From assembly GCA_900313185.1 (NCBI GenBank), contig OMQI01000114.1, forward strand, positions 1 through 19,079: a stretch of DNA of 19,079 nt. Reading direction: 5' to 3'. The translations under genes and the position numbers were made by a program. A model generated the notes under the pieces. The model had not been told where the DNA came from and made no database searches. It was given only the letters and a program-made list of their open reading frames with translations. This DNA is from an uncultured Rhodospirillaceae bacterium. Lineage in GTDB: Bacteria; Pseudomonadota; Alphaproteobacteria; RF32; CAG-239. Positions 6,511 through 12,513 of the stretch are shown here, one piece after another (position 1 is the first letter of the stretch; every line of letters begins with the position of its first letter).

Positions 6511-6834
6511 TTAAAAATTTATGACAAGTGCCACAAAATATGGAATAATTAGCAACAATACAGCAAGTTTAGGCTTTTTAATAACGTATATTGAGGACAA
6601 TGTAACAAAAGAAATTAAACATATTATCCATATTTCATCATATATTATCATATTTTCCATTGAACGTTCACGCCAAAGGGGGGAATTTTCTTCAAATAAC
6701 TTATCAAATCCTCCATTTTTTGCAGTTTTAATTCCCAAACATAGAGATATTATTACTCTAACATAAAATAGCAAAATCAATGTAAATAAAACATATGGAA
6801 TTATTTGCTGATATTTTTTTATTATTTTCTTCAT
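6511..6834 (-). CDS. Three-helix membrane protein, candidate immunity protein
   Basis: This 107-residue protein has a basic start (MKKIIKKYQQ), a helix at about 12-34, a conserved loop GGFDKLFEENSPLW at about 41-54, and helices at about 68-86 and 89-106. AAAGGTG is placed well before the ATG at 6834, and a perfect TATAAT sits at 6861-6866 on the minus strand, though without a good -35 element. The gene lies directly after the toxin remnant and a hairpin, the position an immunity gene takes behind its toxin. No named family is recognised. Its paralogue follows after 19 bases. Confidence 0.72.
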   Translation of the reverse strand: MKKIIKKYQQIIPYVLFTLILLFYVRVIISLCLGIKTAKNGGFDKLFEENSPLWRERSMENMIIYDEIWIICLISFVTLSSIYVIKKPKLAVLLLIIPYFVALVINF

Positions 6835-6880
6835 ATATACACCTTTGGTTGTATTTTATTATTATAATACATTAATTTAA

Positions 6881-6913
6881 ATGGAAAGGCAAGTAAAAAA
6901 CCTGTCTTTCCAT
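6881..6913. terminator. Imperfect hairpin after the toxin remnant
   Basis: ATGGAAAGGCAAG (6881-6893) pairs with CCTGTCTTTCCAT (6901-6913), with one G-T pair and one mismatch near the loop. On the minus strand it lies eleven bases after the toxin remnant's stop and is followed by a modest T-rich run (TTTAAATT). It is a plausible but weak terminator. Confidence 0.5.
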
Positions 6914-6923
6914 ATATTTTCGT

Positions 6924-6974
6924 ATTACCATCCCTTAGGATATTTAACCTCTAATGGCAAATCTTCATTATAAT
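6924..6974 (-). repeat. Toxin-tail repeat, copy A (in the longest toxin remnant)
   Basis: This is the parent copy of the family: 6924-6957 is identical to 6115-6148, and 6932-6974 matches 5224-5266 at 41 of 43 positions. In this copy the repeat is in frame with the Tlde1-like fragment and encodes its last residues, YNEDLPLEVKYPKGW, plus the stop. Confidence 0.9.
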
Positions 6975-7149
6975 TTTGAAAATCATTATAAAAATAAGGC
7001 ATTCCTCGTTCTAAATCAATACAACCTGAAGAACCAAAACCATTGTAGCCACCATGCACATACATGCTATGACGCCCAAAAGTGTTTGTTCCTGATTGTG
7101 GCTGAATAGGAATGCGTTGTTGTCCCCAAGCAGCAGATTTATTTGTCAA
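6925..7149 (-). pseudogene. C-terminal fragment of a Tlde1/YkuD-like L,D-transpeptidase toxin domain
   Basis: A minus-strand frame of about 75 codons has WGQQRIPI, TNTFGR, YVHGG (His32) and GSSGCIDL (Cys43). The HGG...S-GCI order is the catalytic signature of L,D-transpeptidase-fold proteins. The surrounding residues resemble the Tlde1 (DUF2778) domain of type VI and other antibacterial effectors, which act on peptidoglycan in the periplasm. Only the C-terminal half is left: an in-frame TAG lies just upstream at 7153-7155, only a TTG could start it, and there is no ribosome binding site. Twelve bases further is the trigger-factor terminator. The His and Cys remain, but the first half of the fold and any delivery domain are gone, so activity is unlikely. 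Two more copies of its 3' end occur downstream. Confidence 0.68.
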
Positions 7150-7167
7150 TATCTATAATACACCTAC

Positions 7168-7198
7168 AAAAAAAAGAGAGCAAACGCCCTCTTTTTTT
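7168..7198. terminator. Terminator of trigger factor, right edge of the toxin/immunity block
   Basis: AAAAAAAGAG (7169-7178) and CTCTTTTTTT (7189-7198) form a stem extended by GC/GC across an A-C mismatch, with T runs on both strands. It follows the tig stop by about 20 bases on the minus strand. Its loop and inner stem match the hairpin after pgpA. Confidence 0.85.
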
Positions 7199-7218
7199 GT
7201 TACTAATCCAACCTGTTT

Positions 7219-8580
7219 TTAAGCGGATTTCTTTACGCTCTTTTTAGCTGATTTTTTAGAACCGTCCGTAAAGTCATAAAGTTCTTCAACCGAAACTTCG
7301 GTATCGGCAACTTTAGCCAAAGACAAAATATAATCAACTATCTTTTCTTCATAAGCCGGAGCACGCAAAGCTTCTACAGCTTCTTTGTTTCTTACATAGT
7401 AATCATAAACCATCTGTTCTTGTCCCGGATATCTTCTGGCTTCATTAGCGATAGCTTTGTTAATATCATCAGCCGTTAAAGTAACTTTGGCATTAGAACC
7501 GATTTCCGAAAGCAACAAGCCCAATTTAACACGACGAAGAGCAATTTCCTTATATTCTGCCAACACATCTTTTTCATCACGCTTCTTTTCTTCTTCATCC
7601 AAATGACCGTGTTCTTTGGCGTGCTTATATTGCTTTTCGATAGCTTCATATTCAGCATCAATCAATTTCTGCGGAATTTCAAACTTGTATTCTTTATCCA
7701 AAGCATCCAACAAATCACGTTTTAATTTAATACGTGCAGTAGCATCATAATCTTGCAAAATACGTTCTTCGATTTTCTTTTTCAAATCAGCCAAATCTTT
7801 TGCGCCGGCAGATTTTGCCAATTCATCATTGATTTCAGCCGGTTTATATTCGCGCAATTCCTTAATGGTGGTAACAAATAAAGCTTCCTTGCCAGCCAAA
7901 TCTTTAGCGTGATAATTTTCCGGAAATGTTGTTTTAACTTCAACGGTTTCTCCGGCTTTATGACCGATTAACTGGTCTTCATAACCCGGAATAAAGGAGT
8001 TAGAACCAAGTTCCAACGGATAATCATTTCCTTTACCGCCTTTGAATTCAACACCATCAATAGAGCCGACAAAATCAATAACCGCAACATCACCTTTTTT
8101 GGCGGCACGTGCCTTTTCGATTTTAACGGTATTACGGCGAGAATCAGCCATATACTTAATAGCCTTTTCAATCTCTTCTGCCGGAACTTTAGCTGTATAT
8201 TTCTTAAGTGAGATTTTAGAAAAATCGCCCAATGTAATTTCCGGAAGAACTTCGGTTTCAATAGTAAATTCAATATCTTTACCGTCTTCAAACTTTTCAA
8301 TTTTAATATCAGGAGTAACTGCCGGACGAAGCTTATTATCTTCAATTACTTTATTGGAAGCATCTCTGATCATATCATCCAATACTTCTCCCAAAACCGA
8401 CGGACGATATTTTTGTTCAATCATAGACTTCGGAGCTTTACCTGCTCTGAATCCCGGTAATTTAATATTTTTAGCTACGGAACTTAATTTTTTATCCACA
8501 GCGGCAGCAAAATCGGCAGCAGCAATGGTAACCGTATATTTTTTATTTAAACCTTTAGATTTTCCTTCTTTTACATTCAT
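7219..8580 (-). CDS. tig: Trigger factor, ribosome-bound chaperone and peptidyl-prolyl isomerase
   Basis: Trigger factor binds near the ribosome exit tunnel and shields nascent chains. The 453-residue protein has the N-terminal ribosome-docking signature GFRAGKAP at 43-50. An FKBP-type isomerase domain follows at about 155-245 (GDVAVIDFVGSIDGVEF, then FIPGYEDQLIGHKAGE). The C-terminal chaperone arms carry the alphaproteobacterial-looking RRVKLGLLLSEIG. The end is a lysine/serine-rich tail (KKSAKKSVKKSA). Length is normal. The ribosome binding site is weak (AGAG about eight bases before the ATG at 8580), but the ATG is the natural family start. The tRNA-Leu gene ends only 30 bases upstream on the same strand, with no terminator between, so tig may be read from the tRNA promoter. 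Confidence 0.96.
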   Translation of the reverse strand: MNVKEGKSKGLNKKYTVTIAAADFAAAVDKKLSSVAKNIKLPGFRAGKAPKSMIEQKYRPSVLGEVLDDMIRDASNKVIEDNKLRPAVTPDIKIEKFEDGKDIEFTIETEVLPEITLGDFSKISLKKYTAKVPAEEIEKAIKYMADSRRNTVKIEKARAAKKGDVAVIDFVGSIDGVEFKGGKGNDYPLELGSNSFIPGYEDQLIGHKAGETVEVKTTFPENYHAKDLAGKEALFVTTIKELREYKPAEINDELAKSAGAKDLADLKKKIEERILQDYDATARIKLKRDLLDALDKEYKFEIPQKLIDAEYEAIEKQYKHAKEHGHLDEEEKKRDEKDVLAEYKEIALRRVKLGLLLSEIGSNAKVTLTADDINKAIANEARRYPGQEQMVYDYYVRNKEAVEALRAPAYEEKIVDYILSLAKVADTEVSVEELYDFTDGSKKSAKKSVKKSA

Positions 8581-8610
8581 TGTTTTTCTCTGTTAAAGTT
8601 AATATAAAAA

Positions 8611-8695
8611 TGGTGCGGATAAAGAGACTTGAACTCTTACGCCTTGCGGCACCAGATCCTAAGTCTGGCGTGTCTGCCAATTTCACCATATCCGC
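8611..8695 (-). tRNA. tRNA-Leu, anticodon UAG
   Basis: The minus strand folds as a class II tRNA of 85 bases. The acceptor arms are GCGGATA and TATCCGC with discriminator A and an encoded CCA (8611-8613). The anticodon arm is CCAGA-CTTAGGA-TCTGG, which places TAG at 34-36. A long variable arm (TGCCGCAAGGCGT region) and a TTCAAGT loop follow. The long variable arm and the UAG anticodon identify it as leucine, reading CUN codons. It lies directly upstream of tig. Confidence 0.97.
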
Positions 8696-8710
8696 CTTTT
8701 GACAAGCCGG

Positions 8711-8739
8711 AGTACACCACAAAAATTTCAATAAATCAA
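8711..8739 (-). promoter_or_regulatory. Probable promoter of tRNA-Leu and tig
   Basis: On the minus strand TTGATT (8734-8739) is followed after 17 bases by TGTACT (8711-8716). The -10 hexamer ends about 15 bases before the mature tRNA 5' end, a normal distance for a tRNA leader. The -10 is weak, so the call is moderate. Confidence 0.45.
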
Positions 8740-8770
8740 GCAAAAAACACCTTTTTGCATACAAAAAATA

Positions 8771-8798
8771 TTGCAAATTTCAAATTTTTAGGTATAAC
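8771..8798 (+). promoter_or_regulatory. Promoter of prfC
   Basis: TTGCAA (8771-8776) and TATAAC (8793-8798) are spaced by 16 bases. The predicted start is near 8805, with a short leader of about 26 bases that contains the ribosome binding site AGAGG before the ATG at 8831. Confidence 0.6.
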
Positions 8799-8830
8799 GA
8801 AGCATAAATTTAATTTATCAAGAGGAAAAA

Positions 8831-10417
8831 ATGCCTGAAAATATCAATCCACGCAAGACTTTTGCGATTATTTCTCACCCTGATGCCGGTAAAACAACTT
8901 TGACCGAAAAGTTGTTGCTGTTCGGTGGTGCCATTCAGCAAGCCGGCGCCGTCAAAGCCCGAAAAGAAGAACGCAAGGCTCACTCCGATTGGATGAAAGT
9001 GGAACAGGAACGTGGTATTTCCGTTGCTTCCTCAGTTATGAACTTTGAATATGAAAACGTGACTTTCAATCTTTTGGATACCCCTGGACACGAGGACTTT
9101 TCCGAAGATACATATCGTGTACTGACAGCGGTTGATTCGGCGGTTATGGTGCTTGACTCCGCCAAGGGTATTGAAACACAAACAAAAAAGCTTTTTGAAG
9201 TTTGCCGCTTGCGCAATATTCCGATTTTAACCTTTATCAACAAGCTCGACCGTGAAGGTTTGGATCCTTTTGAGTTGCTTGATGATATAGAAAACACATT
9301 GGCTCTAGAAGTTACTCCGGCCAGTTGGCCGATTGGCAGCGGTAAAGATTTTCTCGGCTGTTACGATTTATTGAATGATAGGCTTATTTTAATGAATAAG
9401 ACCGGTGATAAGTCGCAAATCAACGACACTATCGAAACTTGCAACGGACTTGATGACGAAAAATTAGATAAACTTCTTCCGGCTCACGCCGTTACCAAAT
9501 TACGTGAAGATGTGATGATGATTCGGGAACTTTGTCCGGCTTTTAATTTGCAAGATTATTTATCAGGTACTTTAACGCCGGTGTTTTTCGGCAGTGCCGT
9601 CAATAATTTCGGTGTTCGTGAAGTATTAAACGGTTTACACAAATTTGCCCCTACTCCTCGTCCCCAACCGAGCGCCGAAAGAATTGTCAATGCCAATGAA
9701 AACAAAGTAACCGGATTTATTTTCAAAATTCAGGCCAATATGGATCCCAAACATCGTGATCGTATTGCCTTTATGCGTATTTGCTCCGGCCACTTCAAGC
9801 GTGGAATGAATTTATTGCAAGTCAGAACCGGTAAAGAAATTAAAATCGCCACTCCGGTAATGTTTTTGGCGCAAGAACGAGAACTGACCGAAGATGCTTA
9901 TGCCGGAGATATTATCGGTATTCCAAACCACGGACAACTCAAAATCGGTGATACTTTAAGTGAAGGCGAAAAAATCCATTATACCGGTATTCCGAGCTTT
10001 GCTCCTGAACTCTTAAAATCTGTTCGCCCTAAAGATCCGCTAAAATCCAAACATTTAGCCAATGCCCTACAACAAATTGCCGAAGAAGGCGGAGCCAGTA
10101 TATTCAAACCTATTAACGGCGCCGAATATATTGTCGGAGTAGTTGGGGTTTTGCAATTTGAAGTAATTGCCGACAGGTTGCGCACCGAGTTCAACATTGA
10201 CGTTATTTTTGAGCCTACCCAGTATTTTACCGCTCGTTGGCTGAGTTGCGAAGATAAAAGCGTATTGGAAAAATTCTATACTGCCAATACATTCAATATT
10301 GCCGAAGATTATGACGGGGCTCGTGTATTCTTGGCACGTAATGCTTGGCATTTAGGCAAAGTCAAAGAAGACTTCCCGCAAATTGAGCTGCATAAAACTC
10401 GTGAACAAAGTTTTTAA
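8831..10417 (+). CDS. prfC: Peptide chain release factor 3
   Basis: RF3 is the translational GTPase that ejects RF1 and RF2 from the ribosome after peptide release. The 528-residue protein has the G1 loop SHPDAGKTT at 15-23, G3 DTPGHEDFSEDTYR starting at 83 and G4 NKLD at 137-140. The SEDTYR extension after G3 and the HSDWMKVEQERGISV switch region (about 51-65) separate RF3 from EF-G and LepA. The C-terminal domains follow in order, including FFGSAVNNFGV and VGVLQFEVI. Length is within a residue or so of typical bacterial RF3. AGAGG is well placed before the ATG. It is divergent from the tRNA-Leu/tig unit and has its own promoter. Confidence 0.97.
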   Translation: MPENINPRKTFAIISHPDAGKTTLTEKLLLFGGAIQQAGAVKARKEERKAHSDWMKVEQERGISVASSVMNFEYENVTFNLLDTPGHEDFSEDTYRVLTAVDSAVMVLDSAKGIETQTKKLFEVCRLRNIPILTFINKLDREGLDPFELLDDIENTLALEVTPASWPIGSGKDFLGCYDLLNDRLILMNKTGDKSQINDTIETCNGLDDEKLDKLLPAHAVTKLREDVMMIRELCPAFNLQDYLSGTLTPVFFGSAVNNFGVREVLNGLHKFAPTPRPQPSAERIVNANENKVTGFIFKIQANMDPKHRDRIAFMRICSGHFKRGMNLLQVRTGKEIKIATPVMFLAQERELTEDAYAGDIIGIPNHGQLKIGDTLSEGEKIHYTGIPSFAPELLKSVRPKDPLKSKHLANALQQIAEEGGASIFKPINGAEYIVGVVGVLQFEVIADRLRTEFNIDVIFEPTQYFTARWLSCEDKSVLEKFYTANTFNIAEDYDGARVFLARNAWHLGKVKEDFPQIELHKTREQSF

Positions 10418-10439
10418 GCGGATAAATCAAGCTGGCTGC

Positions 10440-10467
10440 TTGCATTTTCATAAAAGCGGAATATAGT
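10440..10467 (+). promoter_or_regulatory. Promoter of the coiled-coil protein / flavodoxin operon
   Basis: TTGCAT (10440-10445) and TATAGT (10462-10467) are separated by 16 bases. The start of transcription should fall near 10474, inside the inverted repeat at 10472-10490. Confidence 0.55.
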
Positions 10468-10471
10468 GAAT

Positions 10472-10490
10472 CCTGAATATGATATTCGGG
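10472..10490 (+). promoter_or_regulatory. Inverted repeat at the predicted transcription start and next to the ribosome binding site
   Basis: CCTGAATAT-G-ATATTCGGG is a near-perfect palindrome with one G-T pair. It spans the predicted +1 and ends at the GGGAGG ribosome binding site (10488-10493) of the gene that starts with GTG at 10502. It could be a repressor operator, an mRNA 5' hairpin that limits translation, or a weak terminator of prfC. The sequence alone does not decide. Confidence 0.4.
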
Positions 10491-10501
10491 AGGTTGTTTA
10501 A

Positions 10502-11101
10502 GTGAAATTTTTAAAAGCGCTGATATATGCTTTGGCTGCCACCTTGCTTATGGGGTTGCTCGTGGTATATTTTTATTTCAGCGTTTTACAACAACAAGCT
10601 TCAAATCCGGCTGATTCGAGTTCTGCCAATCTGACGCTTCTGCTTTTTGTAAATGCGGTATTGGTCTTCGCTCTTATATTGATTTGGTTTGAAAGCTCCA
10701 ACGACAATACTCCGCAATCACCTTTGGAAAAATATATTGCCGAAGTTAAGAAAGAAGAAAAGAAAGATGAACAGGTTACCGAAAAATTGGAACCGCTGTT
10801 ACAAAGGCTGAACCAAATCAGCAAATCTGTTTCACTTACCAACAAGACGCTTAATCTCGGTTTAGAAAGATTAAGTTCACGAATTGATGATATTGAAAAT
10901 GCTTCCATTGATAGGATTGCAAACATCGAAAATAATGTCGGTTCTGATAACGAAACTCATCCGGAATTGAAAGAAATTTTTAATGATGAACTGGCCCAAA
11001 CTCTTTCCGGTTTGGAAATTATGCAAGATAGTAACAAAAAAAGTCCTCTAAATGAGAAATTTGAGGATGTTGATTTGGATACTTTGTTAGACAACAAATA
11101 A
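10502..11101 (+). CDS. Membrane protein with two helices and a coiled coil, unknown function
   Basis: The 199-residue product begins with GTG; GGGAGG lies eight bases upstream, which supports this start. Two membrane helices (about 7-29 and 44-63) form a hairpin. A cytoplasmic region follows, starting with a charged stretch (EVKKEEKKDEQ) and then a long heptad-like coiled coil (about 75-145, containing LLQRLNQI and LERLSSRIDDIE). The acidic C-terminus ends EDVDLDTLLDNK. I do not recognise a family. The layout resembles small membrane-anchored scaffold proteins. It is followed after nine bases by the exported flavodoxin and shares its promoter. Confidence 0.75.
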   Translation: MKFLKALIYALAATLLMGLLVVYFYFSVLQQQASNPADSSSANLTLLLFVNAVLVFALILIWFESSNDNTPQSPLEKYIAEVKKEEKKDEQVTEKLEPLLQRLNQISKSVSLTNKTLNLGLERLSSRIDDIENASIDRIANIENNVGSDNETHPELKEIFNDELAQTLSGLEIMQDSNKKSPLNEKFEDVDLDTLLDNK

Positions 11102-11110
11102 CAGGAGAAC

Positions 11111-11674
11111 ATGATGAAAAAAATATTATCTTTTATTTTAACTGCTTTTATAACATTGATAGGATTTAATGCTCAGGCGGAGGATAATAATATGACCGAT
11201 AAAAAAGTATTGGTTGCTTATTTCAGTGCAACCGGAACCACGGCCGAAGTGGCAAAAAATTTGGCTGATAACATTAACGCCGATTTATTTACCATAGAGC
11301 CGGAACAACCATATACAGCTGCCGATTTAAATTGGCGTAACGACCAAAGTCGCAGTTCACTCGAAATGAATGACAGAAGCAGTCGTCCGCAAATTGCTTC
11401 CAAAGTTGATGATATGAGCAAATACAGCGTCGTATTTGTCGGTTTTCCGATTTGGTGGTATAGGGAACCGTCTATAATCGATACCTTTATGGAAAGCTAT
11501 GATTTCAGCGGCAAAACCGTTGTTCCGTTCGCCACTTCCGGCAGTAGCGGAATGGGAAATTCCGGCAAAAATATGCAAGAACTTGCACCTAAAGCCAAAG
11601 TCTTTGACGGTAAACGTTTTCCGGCAGATGCTTCTAAAGATGAATTACAGCAATGGGCTAAAGAATGGCTTTAA
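11111..11674 (+). CDS. Flavodoxin-family protein with a signal peptide
   Basis: The 187-residue protein has a flavodoxin fold with the FMN phosphate loop FSATGTTAEVA at 38-48 and the aromatic FPIWWYREPS segment at 112-121. ATSGSSGMG at 141-149 completes the flavin site. It resembles the Flavodoxin_4 group of small FMN oxidoreductases. An N-terminal signal peptide (MMKKILSFILTAFITLIGFNAQA-ED, cleavage after about residue 23) would send it to the periplasm. AGGAG at 11103-11107 precedes two adjacent ATGs (11111 and 11114); the second has better spacing. A further ATG at 11192 (residue 28), after the signal peptide, has its own perfect GGAGG eight bases upstream and could make a cytoplasmic form. 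It is the second gene of a two-gene operon and ends in a strong terminator. Confidence 0.88.
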   Translation: MMKKILSFILTAFITLIGFNAQAEDNNMTDKKVLVAYFSATGTTAEVAKNLADNINADLFTIEPEQPYTAADLNWRNDQSRSSLEMNDRSSRPQIASKVDDMSKYSVVFVGFPIWWYREPSIIDTFMESYDFSGKTVVPFATSGSSGMGNSGKNMQELAPKAKVFDGKRFPADASKDELQQWAKEWL

Positions 11675-11686
11675 AATTCTGACTTT

Positions 11687-11733
11687 AGCAAAATAAAACT
11701 CCGCCATATAAAAAGGTGGAGTTTTATTTTGCT
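11687..11733. terminator. Convergent terminator of the flavodoxin gene and the four-gene operon
   Basis: AGCAAAATAAAACTCCGCC (11687-11705) pairs over its full length with GGTGGAGTTTTATTTTGCT (11715-11733), with one G-T pair and a nine-base loop. T-rich descending arms exist on both strands. The stop codon of the minus-strand gene (11732-11734) lies at its edge. Confidence 0.85.
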
Positions 11734-12505
11734 ACTTAATTGCCAAGTCATAAATTTGCTTCCAATCGTCAGCGGTAAACTTTTTTCCTACCGGAGGACA
11801 CGGGAAATAACAAACTATTATACGTTTAATCAAAGAGCTTGCCCCGCCATAAATATGAGTAGCATCATCATATACAAAAACGTTTTTACCGAAATTCTTT
11901 AACAATTCAACGTTATTAGGTTTTACATCTATTTTGTTGTCTGTTGGCGACAACAATGCTTGCAAAAACTCCTTATGATAACCGATGCCAAAGCAAAAAA
12001 TTGTTTTCGGCTTATTATTTTTTTGCAAAAGTCTCTGGAAAAGCTCGTAGCGTGCCGGTAAAACTTCTCTTACATACTCATCAAAATACCGACATCCCGT
12101 CATTTGCGAATATCTATGTTCTTTATTTTTAGTCCAACTTGTATGCGGATTTTTTCCCTCACTTTTTCCGGTGAAAGGTAATGGTAGCAGATTTAACTTA
12201 AATGAATTGGAGTTTTTAGCGAATATATTTTCCTTCGTATCAGACATTAACATCCGGTATAATATTGCCATGTTTTCTTCCAACCGCCAATCTTGAGAAT
12301 TGGATATAATATCTTTCGATATATCTTTTATCAACACATCTTCAAGCTTTTTAATCGTCCAAGTGTTATTTGCATAATCATCCTCAAGATCATTTTCGTT
12401 TGACCATTCCATTCCCATAAACCAATATTCGGCATTTGTATCACCGCCGTCAATACCGGAACACGAAGCCGCATACTTTAAAAAATCATCTCTTATCAAT
12501 TTCAA
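11732..12505 (-). CDS. Unknown protein with distant uracil-DNA-glycosylase-like features
   Basis: The frame gives 257 residues from a TTG at 12505. The TTG is supported by AGGAG five bases upstream, part of the TAGGAG that also ends the preceding gene, so the two are coupled. I see YWFMGMEWS at 27-35, KLNLLPLPF at 103-111, PKTIFCFGIGYHKEF at 166-180 and CYFPCPP at 232-238. This order of a G-x-E loop, an N-L-P-L strand, an I-x-C-F-G segment and a final aromatic-Pro loop recalls uracil-DNA-glycosylase-fold proteins of unknown specificity. The usual catalytic Asp/Asn and the HPS loop are not clearly present, so the call is weak. It is the last gene of the operon and lies next to the shared terminator. 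Confidence 0.7.
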   Translation of the reverse strand: MKLIRDDFLKYAASCSGIDGGDTNAEYWFMGMEWSNENDLEDDYANNTWTIKKLEDVLIKDISKDIISNSQDWRLEENMAILYRMLMSDTKENIFAKNSNSFKLNLLPLPFTGKSEGKNPHTSWTKNKEHRYSQMTGCRYFDEYVREVLPARYELFQRLLQKNNKPKTIFCFGIGYHKEFLQALLSPTDNKIDVKPNNVELLKNFGKNVFVYDDATHIYGGASSLIKRIIVCYFPCPPVGKKFTADDWKQIYDLAIK

Positions 12506-12513
12506 ATAGGCTC

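Noticed and set aside
8042..8596. Plus-strand open frame of 184 codons opposite trigger factor
   Set aside because: It is antisense to the conserved tig coding region; its serine-rich translation is a typical mirror of Lys/Glu codons.
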